From JBJEFI01 sp051873875 (GTDB lineage Bacteria; Bacillota; Bacilli; Bacillales; Bacillaceae_G), in contig JBJEFI010000073.1 in assembly GCA_051873875.1 (NCBI GenBank), forward strand, positions 1-43,472: a DNA stretch of 43,472 nucleotides, in the 5' to 3' direction. Made by a program: the position numbers and the translations under genes. Under the pieces are notes generated by a model. It was given only the letters and a program-made list of their open reading frames with translations, was not told the origin of the DNA and searched no databases. Positions 1 to 8,583 of this stretch are shown here, one piece after another (the first letter of the stretch is position 1; every line of letters begins with the position of its first letter).

Positions 1-168
1 TCGGCGCTATGCTTTATATTTTTATTAGAGGAAAAGTATCTAGAAAATAAAAAACAAGCGTCTATGTGGACTGCTCAAAAAAGTATTTTTACGATTTTAT
101 TAATAGGGGCTGGCATAGCAGCTATTTACTTTCTAGTTCGAGGCTTTTGGAAAAGGAAAAACCGCTAG
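1..168 (+). CDS. C-terminal fragment of an unidentified membrane protein
   Basis: An open frame enters from the left edge in frame 1 and stops at TAG 166-168, giving 55 residues. The tail has a charged stretch (LEENKK-like, residues 9-20), then a clear hydrophobic segment (IFTILLIGAGIAAIYFLV, about residues 29-46) and a basic end (RGFWKRKNR), so this is a membrane protein with a positive C-terminus probably on the cytoplasmic side. The first residues (ALCFIFLL) may be the end of another membrane segment. The strong hairpin directly at the stop codon supports this being a real gene end. The family cannot be recognised from so short a piece. Confidence 0.6.
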   Translation, partial: SALCFIFLLEEKYLENKKQASMWTAQKSIFTILLIGAGIAAIYFLVRGFWKRKNR

Positions 169-190
169 TTAACTTACTAGCGGTTTTATA
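158..190. terminator. Bidirectional rho-independent terminator
   Basis: An 11-bp perfect inverted repeat (AAAACCGCTAG at 158-168, CTAGCGGTTTT at 177-187) has an 8-base loop. The A/T tails on both sides suit termination of the rightward fragment and of the leftward SNF2 helicase gene, which ends at 211. Confidence 0.85.
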
Positions 191-210
191 TATATATTAG
201 ATAAAATTTG

Positions 211-2958
211 TTATCCACCTAATAATGCAGTTAATTCATCCATAGATAGCTCTGTAATCCAATTTTCTGATGAAATGATTGTATCGTTTAAGCTTTGTTT
301 ACGCTCCAGCATTTCGTCAATTTTTTCTTCTAGCGTACCGGTTGTAATTAATTTATGAACGTGAACAAATCGTTTTTGACCGATTCGGTAAGCTCGGTCT
401 GTTGCTTGATTCTCTACGGCTGGGTTCCACCAGCGGTCAAAGTGAATGACATGATTTGCTGCTGTTAAGTTTAAACCTGTGCCACCGGCTTTTAAGGAAA
501 GAATAAAATATTTTACTTCGCCATTTTGGAAACAATCAATCATTTTATCTCGATCATTTTTTCGAACACTTCCATTTAAAAACAGTACTTCTTCTCCTGT
601 TTCTTTTTCAATAAAAACTTTTAACATATCACCCATTCGAATGTACTGGGTAAAAATAAGGCAGCTTTCCCCACGTTCTTTAATCGACTGGATTAATTCT
701 GCTAGTTTTTCTACTTTCGTAGACCGTTCTAGCAGTCTTTGTGCTCTTTCTTCTTTTAAATAAAGGGCAGGATGATTACAAATTTGTTTTAATTTATTTA
801 GCATCATTAAAATGTAGCCACGACGTTCGATTCCATTTAACGATTGAACATTTGTTAGTGTATCTTTAACGAGCTGTTCATAAAGAGAGGCTTGTTCCAC
901 TGTTAAGCTACAGTACTCTTTTTGTTCTTGTTTGTCTGGTAAATTCAATTGAACGTGCTCGTCTTTTTTCGTACGACGTAATAAAAACGGTGCGATTAAT
1001 TTTTTTAACACATCAATTCGTTCTTTGTCGCCATCTCGTTCAATTGGACTAACAAATCGTCTTGTAAAGTTTGTATAACTACCAAGGTAACCATGATTTA
1101 AAAAATCAAAAATCGACCAAAGCTCGGTTAAGCGATTTTCCATAGGCGTTCCCGTTAAGGCAATTTTATGGTCAGCACGTAAGCGACGAACGGCACGGGA
1201 TTGTTTTGTTTGGACATTTTTAATATTTTGGGCTTCATCTAGGACAATTGTACTCCAATTTACATCTGTTAATGCTTCTTCATCTAAAGCAACAAGGGCA
1301 TAGGATGTAAGAACAATATCTGCTTCTTGAAAATGTGTTTCTAGCGCTTCTTTTTTTCGATTGCCACCATAATGAAGGGAAACGGATAAAGATGGCGCGA
1401 ATTTTTCAATTTCTCGCTGCCAATTGCCAAGAACAGACGTAGGACAGACAATTAAAGCTGGCCCTGTTAATAATCTTGTTTGCTTTCCATAAAGTAAGTA
1501 GGCAATTGTTTGTGCACTTTTTCCAAGTCCCATATCATCCGCTAACAGTGCTCCAAAACCAAGCTCTTTTAAATGGATAAGCCAAGATAGCCCTTGTTCT
1601 TGATAAGGACGAAGTGTACCGTTAAAAGTTGCTGGAACATCTACTTTTGTTACTTCATCAATAGAAGAAAGACGTCTTGTTAAGTCTTGGACGTATTCAT
1701 TCATTTCAATTTGAATATGATCAAAGATAGAATTGTCTTCTTCAATGACTTTATGATCATCTTTAAGCAATGCTTGCTGAAGTACTTCTTTTATATGTAA
1801 GCCTTCTTTATTTGCTTTTTCCATTAACGATTTTACATGTTTAATGAAGGCTGTATCTAGCTTCATCCATTGTCCTTGAATATTAATTAAGCGGCGATTG
1901 TCTTCCACTAATTTCATAAAGTCTTGTTCGCTTAATTCAATGTTATTCGTAGCAAAACGCCATTGGAAATTTACAAGTGTATCCATTCCAAGAAAGGCAC
2001 TTTGCTTTGGAGTACCAGTAACACTTGCCCGAATGGAAATTTTATTCTCCTTAATGGACTGCCACCACGATGGCAAGATTACATTTACCCCATGCTCTAA
2101 TAAAAGGCTACAGCCTTCTGTTAAAAAGCGCCATGCTTCTTGTTCTGTTAAATGCGTTTTTAATTGGTTGTCTTTCTTTAACCATGGCAGAAGCAAAATC
2201 CAACTTTTTTGAATACGTTCCACTCGTTCAAAAAAACTCATCCATGCTTTTGGCATTTTGTCTGGAAAAACAACAGTTTTATATGGTTTCTTTTTAGAAA
2301 AAAGGCGTGTTTGTAGCTGCCATTCCTCTTTATTTTTTTCAGGTTCAATGAGAGCAAGAGAAATAGTAAATGGCATTGTATCTTCGTTATAGCCAATCTG
2401 TTGAAGCCAATCTTCTTCATTGGTAAAGCTTGAAGCAAGGCGAATGGCTAATTCTTTTTGTTGCATAAGCGTTGCTGCTTGTTCCCAACCTTCTGTTGGT
2501 AATGATTCTTTTGCTAATCGTTCGTTAATAGCTAGGGAAAACCAATTAGCAAGTAATGGGTCCGTTATTGTTTCGCCAATTGGTTTCCAACTAATCATCT
2601 GATGTTGCCAACCTTGTAGATCAGGAATAAACAATCCTTCATCAAAAACAGGTTGTAATGGTACTAATGCATGTTTAAAATGTTCACACTGTTCATCCAA
2701 TTGAATTGGAACAAAGGCATTTTTTGTCTCTTTTGCGAAGAAGGTAAAAGCAAGAGCTGGGGACAAAAGTATTCCAGGTACACCATTTTTCACTACTTCG
2801 TCAAGCATTGTTCCGTAAAAGGATTCTTTGTGCCAAAAAAACAGTTGATGAACCCATTGTTGGGGAGAAAGGAATACCCCATCTTCTTGTTCAACATAAA
2901 GGAAAAAGCCTTCTTGTGAGAAAAAGTCTGTATGTAAAATGTTAGTTTTCGTCTTCAA
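211..2958 (-). CDS. ywqA: SNF2-family DNA/RNA helicase (YwqA-like)
   Basis: A 915-residue Swi2/Snf2 ATPase that would use ATP hydrolysis to translocate on duplex DNA in the cytoplasm. The N-terminal half (to about residue 430) matches the bacterial SNF2-associated type region. The motor follows: motif I (LADDMGLGKSAQT, about residue 475), the Walker B box DEAQ (IVLDEAQNIKN), motif III (LTGTPMENRL), then the second RecA lobe with LIFTQY, SLKAGGTGLNLT and the arginine motif ATDRAYRIGQ near the end. Length fits bacterial members of the YwqA/RapA-like group. Its first codons overlap the end of the upstream SWIM-domain gene by 17 bases, so the two are co-translated; this pairing is the ywqB-ywqA arrangement of B. 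subtilis. The exact cellular role is not established. Confidence 0.92.
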   Translation of the reverse strand: MKTKTNILHTDFFSQEGFFLYVEQEDGVFLSPQQWVHQLFFWHKESFYGTMLDEVVKNGVPGILLSPALAFTFFAKETKNAFVPIQLDEQCEHFKHALVPLQPVFDEGLFIPDLQGWQHQMISWKPIGETITDPLLANWFSLAINERLAKESLPTEGWEQAATLMQQKELAIRLASSFTNEEDWLQQIGYNEDTMPFTISLALIEPEKNKEEWQLQTRLFSKKKPYKTVVFPDKMPKAWMSFFERVERIQKSWILLLPWLKKDNQLKTHLTEQEAWRFLTEGCSLLLEHGVNVILPSWWQSIKENKISIRASVTGTPKQSAFLGMDTLVNFQWRFATNNIELSEQDFMKLVEDNRRLINIQGQWMKLDTAFIKHVKSLMEKANKEGLHIKEVLQQALLKDDHKVIEEDNSIFDHIQIEMNEYVQDLTRRLSSIDEVTKVDVPATFNGTLRPYQEQGLSWLIHLKELGFGALLADDMGLGKSAQTIAYLLYGKQTRLLTGPALIVCPTSVLGNWQREIEKFAPSLSVSLHYGGNRKKEALETHFQEADIVLTSYALVALDEEALTDVNWSTIVLDEAQNIKNVQTKQSRAVRRLRADHKIALTGTPMENRLTELWSIFDFLNHGYLGSYTNFTRRFVSPIERDGDKERIDVLKKLIAPFLLRRTKKDEHVQLNLPDKQEQKEYCSLTVEQASLYEQLVKDTLTNVQSLNGIERRGYILMMLNKLKQICNHPALYLKEERAQRLLERSTKVEKLAELIQSIKERGESCLIFTQYIRMGDMLKVFIEKETGEEVLFLNGSVRKNDRDKMIDCFQNGEVKYFILSLKAGGTGLNLTAANHVIHFDRWWNPAVENQATDRAYRIGQKRFVHVHKLITTGTLEEKIDEMLERKQSLNDTIISSENWITELSMDELTALLGG

Positions 2959-4537
2959 TTAGCTTTGCCCTCCTTAATTCTTCTTGGAATGCACGTAAGC
3001 GAGTCGTAGAAGCTTGTAATTTTTTGATGTATGTATCCCACATAGGTAGTTCCTTTTGTCTTCTATATATTGTTCGTAATTTTTTTAAGTAGCGAACAGC
3101 CTGCTTATAGCTCATTCGATTTTTTTGTTGAATTTGCTTCATTACAAGTTGATGATAAAGAGGAAGAAGGGATGCTCCATCTTCTTTTTCTAATAGTTTA
3201 ATTAACTGCTTTCGTTCGTATAAAACATCAATTCCTACATAAGCAGTAAGCTCAATCCATTGTTTAAATTTTTGTTTATCAACTAAATACTCTTCATAGT
3301 AGGAAATACTAGCAGGCCATGTATCTTGAAAGGCAAGCTCAATTTCTTCATCTGATACGATGGAATCATCTGCTGTATAGTAACTTAAATATTGTCCTAA
3401 TAAAAGGCGTGTGGTTGAGAATGTCTCGTTTTTAGCAAGCAATTGACAAATATGTTGGTGGGCAAAGGATAACCAACTTTTTGCTGCCGCGTTATTTCCT
3501 TTTTCAAGTTGAAAATCAATCCAGAAAAAAAGGATACTAGGAGAATGAACATGATTGGTAATCACATTCATAGCCTCTTTGTCTTTTCCTTGTAATACAT
3601 ATAAATGAGCTAATTTATAATCATACCAATCGCTTTTTATCCCTCGATTTCTTTCGCGCTCTAATTCAGTAATTGCTTCATAAATAAAATTAGGTGAAGC
3701 TACATATGTCCAAAGAATTCGATATTGATCATATAGATCAGTTGGTAGTTTCGCCTGTTCTTCAATGACAGTCTCTAACGTTGTTAAAAGCTGAACAATG
3801 GCAGGCGCTTGTTTTTTATAATCTGTATATCTTAATTGATGAACAAGTTCTCTTAATTCATGAATAAATCGATTTAAAATTTGTTGATTCGAAAAATTAT
3901 ATAAAGTAGTGTTGTCTTGCTGACTATTGTACATACAAGCAAGGACAATATAAGACATTTTTAATCGATAAATAAGGAGCATTGTTTCATCTTCTGGTCC
4001 ACACTCCACCAATCTTGGTAAGAAACGATAGTAATAGTCAAACGGTGTCGGACGAATTACTTCTTTTAAAAAAGAATCGTATTGTTGTTGAAAAAGTTTT
4101 TCCCAATTTTCAGGAGAGTGATCAACAGTAACGGGTTTCTTTTTTTTCACTAATAAGGTTGTTTTTTTTGTCTCTCTATTTGTATTTTCCTTCCATTTTG
4201 TTAATAATTCTCCAATTCCACATACGTTGGCATACGCATAAAAAAGCACAGCAAAAAGATGCTCACAATAAGAGGAATTTGTACAAGAACACGTTGTTTC
4301 ATTGTAATCAATTAAGCCGATTGTGACATTGACCTTCCCTTCTGTTGCTTGAACGGTACCAGTTAATGTTGTATCAGTTGCTTCCACGTTGTAGACGTGC
4401 CCGTTTCGATACAATTTTAATCCATCGGAAAACAAGTGACGATGGTATTCATTTTGAGGAGAAAAATGACTAAGTAATGTATCGGTAAATGCATGAAGTG
4501 CATGTTTTGATAATGTTTGTTGGAGCAACGTTTTCAC
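2942..4537 (-). CDS. ywqB: SWIM zinc-finger domain protein (YwqB-like)
   Basis: A 531-residue protein with a SWIM zinc-finger signature CxCx(n)CxH (TCSCTNSSYCEHLFAV, about residues 81-96), a motif that binds zinc and is used in DNA or protein contacts. The rest is helical, with TPR-like spacing and no catalytic motif I can recognise. It lies immediately upstream of the SNF2 helicase and overlaps it by 17 bases, so it is probably a partner of that helicase. No function beyond the zinc finger can be read from the sequence. The ATG at 4537 is preceded by GAGGTG in gene orientation, with suitable spacing for a ribosome-binding site. Confidence 0.85.
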   Translation of the reverse strand: MKTLLQQTLSKHALHAFTDTLLSHFSPQNEYHRHLFSDGLKLYRNGHVYNVEATDTTLTGTVQATEGKVNVTIGLIDYNETTCSCTNSSYCEHLFAVLFYAYANVCGIGELLTKWKENTNRETKKTTLLVKKKKPVTVDHSPENWEKLFQQQYDSFLKEVIRPTPFDYYYRFLPRLVECGPEDETMLLIYRLKMSYIVLACMYNSQQDNTTLYNFSNQQILNRFIHELRELVHQLRYTDYKKQAPAIVQLLTTLETVIEEQAKLPTDLYDQYRILWTYVASPNFIYEAITELERERNRGIKSDWYDYKLAHLYVLQGKDKEAMNVITNHVHSPSILFFWIDFQLEKGNNAAAKSWLSFAHQHICQLLAKNETFSTTRLLLGQYLSYYTADDSIVSDEEIELAFQDTWPASISYYEEYLVDKQKFKQWIELTAYVGIDVLYERKQLIKLLEKEDGASLLPLYHQLVMKQIQQKNRMSYKQAVRYLKKLRTIYRRQKELPMWDTYIKKLQASTTRLRAFQEELRRAKLIEDEN

Positions 4538-4676
4538 CTCGGTTCAAATTTTTTCTATCCTTCCATTATACTGTTTTTTTCAAATGGAATCTAATGTTAC
4601 AAAAAAACGATCCATCTTACCTAGTTCTCTTCCATCATCTCCACACATTCCCACGCACATTTTTACAATTTGATGG

Positions 4677-4682
4677 TATAAT
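4677..4682 (+). promoter_or_regulatory. Probable -10 box of tagA
   Basis: A perfect TATAAT lies 44 bases before the tagA start codon. No good -35 hexamer is visible at 17-18 bases, so either the promoter is weak or an activator is needed. Confidence 0.45.
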
Positions 4683-4725
4683 AATTTCAGTTTAGGAGAC
4701 AGAGAAGCTAGCGAGGAGGGAAAGG

Positions 4726-5454
4726 ATGAAAACAGTAGAAATTTTAGGGATTCCTTTTTTGAATACAACAATGAACGGTATGATCGATACATTAAAAAAT
4801 CGTGTAAATAAACAAGAAAAAACATTTGTCGTAACTGCAAATCCAGAAATTGTGATGCATGCATTAGAAGATAAACAATATGAACAAATTTTAAAAGAAA
4901 AAGCAGACTATGTAATCGCAGATGGAATTGGTGTTATTCGTGGTGCACAACTTTTAGGTACACCATTACCAGAACGTGTTCCTGGTGTAGAGATTTTAGC
5001 GAATTTATTACAATTTGCAAACGAAGCAGGAAAAAGTGTTTATTTCGTTGGTGCAAAACCAGAAGTGGTTGAAATGGCAGTAGCAAATACAAAGAAAACA
5101 TATCCAAACGTAAAAATTGCAGGTTTCCATCATGGCTTTTTTAAAGATGGGGAAGATGGAGCCATTTTAGCAGATATAAAAGAAAAACAACCTGATTTGG
5201 TTTTCGTAGGATTAGGATTTCCACGTCAAGAAAGATGGATTGCCAATGCGATGGAGCAATGTGAAAAAGGCATTTTCATGGGCGTGGGTGGCAGTATTGA
5301 TATTTTAGCAGGTACAGTAAAACGTGCACCAAAAGTATGGCAAACATTAAATATTGAATGGTTATATCGTTTAGTAAAACAACCATCACGTTGGAGACGT
5401 ATGCTAGTATTACCACAATTTATGATGAAAGTAGTGAAAGTAAAGCGAGGATAA
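4726..5454 (+). CDS. tagA: WecG/TagA/CpsF-family N-acetylmannosaminyltransferase
   Basis: A 242-residue GT26-family enzyme. TagA adds ManNAc from UDP-ManNAc to undecaprenyl-diphosphate-GlcNAc, the second step of wall teichoic acid linkage-unit synthesis, at the cytoplasmic membrane face. Family motifs seen are VTANPEIVMHA near residue 37, ADGIGVIRGAQLLG, the VPGVEIL segment, FVGLGFPRQERWI and the GVGGSIDILAGTVKRAPKVW block. There is no membrane span, and length is near B. subtilis TagA (about 256). The start is set by GCGAGGAGGG placed 7 bases upstream. It is monocistronic, ending in a terminator, and the partner priming enzyme gene tagO lies about 4.4 kb downstream. The acceptor is inferred from tagO being in the same window. 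Confidence 0.9.
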   Translation: MKTVEILGIPFLNTTMNGMIDTLKNRVNKQEKTFVVTANPEIVMHALEDKQYEQILKEKADYVIADGIGVIRGAQLLGTPLPERVPGVEILANLLQFANEAGKSVYFVGAKPEVVEMAVANTKKTYPNVKIAGFHHGFFKDGEDGAILADIKEKQPDLVFVGLGFPRQERWIANAMEQCEKGIFMGVGGSIDILAGTVKRAPKVWQTLNIEWLYRLVKQPSRWRRMLVLPQFMMKVVKVKRG

Positions 5455-5470
5455 AATTCCTCGCTTTTTT
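5442..5470 (+). terminator. tagA terminator
   Basis: A 10-bp perfect stem (AAAGCGAGGA / TCCTCGCTTT) with a 6-base loop and a T-run. It overlaps the last bases of the convergent flippase gene. Confidence 0.85.
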
Positions 5471-6998
5471 AATTTTCTTTTTTAAAAGCTCTAAGTAAAA
5501 GTTGTAATTCTTCTATTTTTAACAACAAAGAAACGCCAATATAACTACTAATTCCCATTATCATTCCAAAAATAATCCAGGTTTTTGTTAATTCAATGGT
5601 TGTGCCTTTCGTAATAAGCAAGGCAATAATGGAAGCAAAGAGAACTTTTCCTATATACGAAAAGGAAAAGCGATTAGTTGTGTTGACTGAAACATACTTT
5701 TTTATGTATTGATAAAGAAACAATGCTGAAAAAAGAGTAGATAAGGAAGTTGCAAAAGCAGCCCCTCCCAATCCAAAGGGAGGAATAAGTAAGACACATA
5801 ATAGAAAATTAACTAAAATTGAAACAAGGGAGACAATCATAATTTTTTTATTTTCCTTTAATGAAAAAAGGGAACGGTCCAATAAATCTTTCATTGGATA
5901 AAGAAGTGCTGCAAGAGCATATGCCTGTAAAGCAATTTTTGTTTTTTCAATGGAATCTTCATTAAAGGAACCATAATCGTAAACGAGTGTAATGAGTTCT
6001 TTCGCATAGAAAAGAAGATAGACGCCAATTGGTACAAATAAAAAGAATAAGCATTTTAAATGGTAATGAAAAAGCTTGCTATATTGATCCCATCTTTTTT
6101 CAGTGCCAAGATGAACAAATTGGGTATACATAATCGTCAAGATTGGTGCAGCAAGTAGCCCTGTTGGGATTAAATATAATTTTTGAGCATAATTTAAAGC
6201 AGCAATACTTCCTTCTTGTAGCGCTGAAACAAAACTACGGTCAACCATTAAATTAATTTGCATTGCCATTGTTGTAATAAAAGCAGGAACACTTAATTGT
6301 AATAGCTTCGTAAAGGGACTATTTTTTAATCGAAGCGTAAATGTGTAGCAATAGCCGAACTTTTTTGCTTCATAAATAGTAAAGATGAGTTGTACCATAT
6401 TTCCTAGCAATACGCCAAGAATGAGTGCATAGATTCCAATTGTAGAAGCTAAGGCGAAAAAAGTAAGCAGTGTAATAATATTGACGACAGCCCATCGATA
6501 GCCTGTTGCGAAAAAAGAATGTTGGCTATTTAAATAAGCACTTAATAACTCAATCAAAAATAGAAAAAAAACAATAGGAAAAAGAAATTGTAGCAATGAC
6601 TCTGCCAATAACCTTGTTTTTATTTCTATATTTGGTGCAAACAGTGAAATAAAAAATGTTGGAAAACATTCTACTAGCACGAGTGGTATAAATAAAAAAA
6701 GAAACACAATTGTAATGGTGTGATTTAAAAAGGAAAAAGCCTCGTCCTTCTTACATTTATACAGTTCTGTAAAGATAGGAAGAAAGGAAACAGTTAAAGC
6801 ACTAATCATTCCTGAAATAAGAACACCTGGAATATTTAAGGAAATGACATATGCGTCAACAACATAGCTTGTTCCATAATAAGAACCAAGCATTACTTCT
6901 TTTCCAAAACCAAATAATTTTCCAAGTCCTGTTCCTAATGTAAAAAAGAAGGTAGTGACAATCATTTTTTTTCGTTCAAAAGTTGTTACAAACGCCAT
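5469..6998 (-). CDS. MurJ/MviN-like lipid-linked polysaccharide flippase
   Basis: A 509-residue integral membrane protein with about 13-14 hydrophobic segments, beginning KKMIVTTFFFTLGTGLGKLFGFGKEVMLGSYYG in pieces typical of the MviN/MurJ branch of the MOP exporter superfamily. Such proteins flip lipid-linked glycans across the membrane. Other family marks are the early Arg/Lys-rich turn, the VDRSFVSAL segment around residue 255 and the PxKDLLDRSLF segment near 375. It starts 11 bases after the stop of the Wzy-like gene upstream, so the two form one operon. That pairing suggests it exports a Wzy-polymerised surface glycan rather than only lipid II. Substrate cannot be decided from sequence; lipid II remains the alternative. 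Confidence 0.85.
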   Translation of the reverse strand: MAFVTTFERKKMIVTTFFFTLGTGLGKLFGFGKEVMLGSYYGTSYVVDAYVISLNIPGVLISGMISALTVSFLPIFTELYKCKKDEAFSFLNHTITIVFLFLFIPLVLVECFPTFFISLFAPNIEIKTRLLAESLLQFLFPIVFFLFLIELLSAYLNSQHSFFATGYRWAVVNIITLLTFFALASTIGIYALILGVLLGNMVQLIFTIYEAKKFGYCYTFTLRLKNSPFTKLLQLSVPAFITTMAMQINLMVDRSFVSALQEGSIAALNYAQKLYLIPTGLLAAPILTIMYTQFVHLGTEKRWDQYSKLFHYHLKCLFFLFVPIGVYLLFYAKELITLVYDYGSFNEDSIEKTKIALQAYALAALLYPMKDLLDRSLFSLKENKKIMIVSLVSILVNFLLCVLLIPPFGLGGAAFATSLSTLFSALFLYQYIKKYVSVNTTNRFSFSYIGKVLFASIIALLITKGTTIELTKTWIIFGMIMGISSYIGVSLLLKIEELQLLLRAFKKEN

Positions 6999-7009
6999 AT
7001 AGATACTCC

Positions 7010-8386
7010 TTATCGGTAAACAGCTGGAATGACTTTCTTATAGGAATAGCGCTGTGCTTCAAAACCGAGCAATCCGAAATAAAAAAGTGCAAATACATCC
7101 ATTTCCCATACGTTATAAATAAGTCCAAGAAAAATTCCTGATACATAAAGAAAAACGAGTAAACTATTTTCTCTTTGTCGCCATACAATGAATCCCATTC
7201 CAATTAGAAAGGTAAGAAAGCCAATTGTTCCAATTAGTCCTGTTTCTACAAGTACTTGTATATATTGATTGTCTGAATAAAAACTAGGATTTAATTGATA
7301 TGTATCAACAATTGGCGATTTATATGATTTTGAACCTGAATCTCCAAAAGAGCCGAAGCCATGTCCAATAAGTGGATTATCTTTAAAAGCTTCTATCCCT
7401 CTTTTTATGTAATATAAACGGCCATCTTGTAAGCTACTTTCCACCTGCTCCTCACTAAAAGAATGAGTAAATCGTTTTGTCGTTCCTGAATTAGATGCCC
7501 ATTGTACACAAGAAGAAAGTGCCATGCTAATTAGTACAACGGTAAAAAATGTTTTGTATGGAAATGTTTTTCGGTATAAAAGGATTGCTATTGCTCCAAA
7601 TAAAAAAACAGCCAAAAATGTACCACGTGATTGGGTTAATAAAAAAATCGTAAAAAACAAAACCATGATGGAAAATAATACTTTCTTTTCAAAAGCAGTT
7701 GTTGCTTGTTTATAGAGATAGTATGTAATGAACGTAATAATAATCATATAAATAGCCAATTCGTTTGGTCCTTTTAACAATCCGTAAATACGCTCTTTAT
7801 TTGTTTGAGAAAGCATCATTTCTTGCCATTCTTTTGGAATAAACATTGTTCGATGTGAAAGTTTTTCAACGATGCCTTGGATAGAGAGTAGCAATCCGAC
7901 AAGGATAGAGGTCCAGCTATAAAAAGGAATATAGGATTGGAAATAAGGCATTTTTTTGATCATTATATATAGTAAAAAAAATGACATCATTGCTCGAGCT
8001 TGCATGATAATGGCAGCTATATATACATCTCCTAAAAAACCAGCTAATAATCCAATGAAAATATAAATAAAAAATCCGATTTCAAAAAAATGAAAGGAAG
8101 CTAATTGTTTGCGATTATTTAGGATAGTAGCGGTGAACAAAGCTACAATAATTAAGTCGCCTAATACAGTAAATCCAGTATTATATGTAATTAATAAAGG
8201 GCGTAATGGGATGAAAATTAGCAACATTCCAATGCCTGAATAAATGGAATTTAACGCTAAAAAAGCTGGAATAATACATAAAAATGTACCAATAAACTTA
8301 TTTTGTAAAATAACTCCTATTAATAAAGTAATGATAAAGATAAACATCGTTGGAAAATAATCTCGATTTTTAAGTAAGTACATCAT
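7010..8386 (-). CDS. O-antigen ligase/polymerase (Wzy/WaaL) family membrane protein
   Basis: A 458-residue protein with about 11-12 hydrophobic segments. The long extracellular loop in the last third is typical of O-antigen polymerase/ligase proteins, including the conserved PLIGHGFGSFG stretch (near residue 345) that precedes the catalytic loop, and the N-QYIQVLVETGLIG segment. These enzymes join lipid-linked oligosaccharide units outside the membrane; TuaE of the B. subtilis teichuronic acid operon is of this type. It is the first gene of a two-gene operon with the MurJ-like flippase. Its ATG follows an AAAGGATAAAG ribosome-binding site in gene orientation. The polymer made is unknown. Confidence 0.87.
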   Translation of the reverse strand: MMYLLKNRDYFPTMFIFIITLLIGVILQNKFIGTFLCIIPAFLALNSIYSGIGMLLIFIPLRPLLITYNTGFTVLGDLIIVALFTATILNNRKQLASFHFFEIGFFIYIFIGLLAGFLGDVYIAAIIMQARAMMSFFLLYIMIKKMPYFQSYIPFYSWTSILVGLLLSIQGIVEKLSHRTMFIPKEWQEMMLSQTNKERIYGLLKGPNELAIYMIIITFITYYLYKQATTAFEKKVLFSIMVLFFTIFLLTQSRGTFLAVFLFGAIAILLYRKTFPYKTFFTVVLISMALSSCVQWASNSGTTKRFTHSFSEEQVESSLQDGRLYYIKRGIEAFKDNPLIGHGFGSFGDSGSKSYKSPIVDTYQLNPSFYSDNQYIQVLVETGLIGTIGFLTFLIGMGFIVWRQRENSLLVFLYVSGIFLGLIYNVWEMDVFALFYFGLLGFEAQRYSYKKVIPAVYR

Positions 8387-8445
8387 TTCTTTATCCTTTC
8401 ATTTTTAAGCTTGTTCTAATCAATATCTGATTTTATCCTTTAAAA

Positions 8446-8540
8446 TTAGGTAGATCAGCAAGGAACTGATTGGTTCAACTAACCTTGAATGAAAGAAAAA
8501 ATTTTCATTCAAGGAAGTTTCACTTTAGTAGTATTACCTA
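8446..8540 (+). repeat. Structured intergenic repeat R1, copy A
   Basis: A perfect 12-bp hairpin (8483-8494 with 8503-8514) is embedded in a conserved frame: GATTGGTTCAACTAACC on the left (8468-8484) and GGAAGTTTCACTTTA on the right. Outer arms TAGGTA (8447-8452) and TACCTA (8535-8540) are also inverted. Three further copies lie in this window. It fills most of the gap between the divergent Wzy and GT4 genes. Confidence 0.75.
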
Positions 8541-8583
8541 GTTTCATAAAAGGCAAAATAAAAAAGGCGAAAGGAAGATAGCT

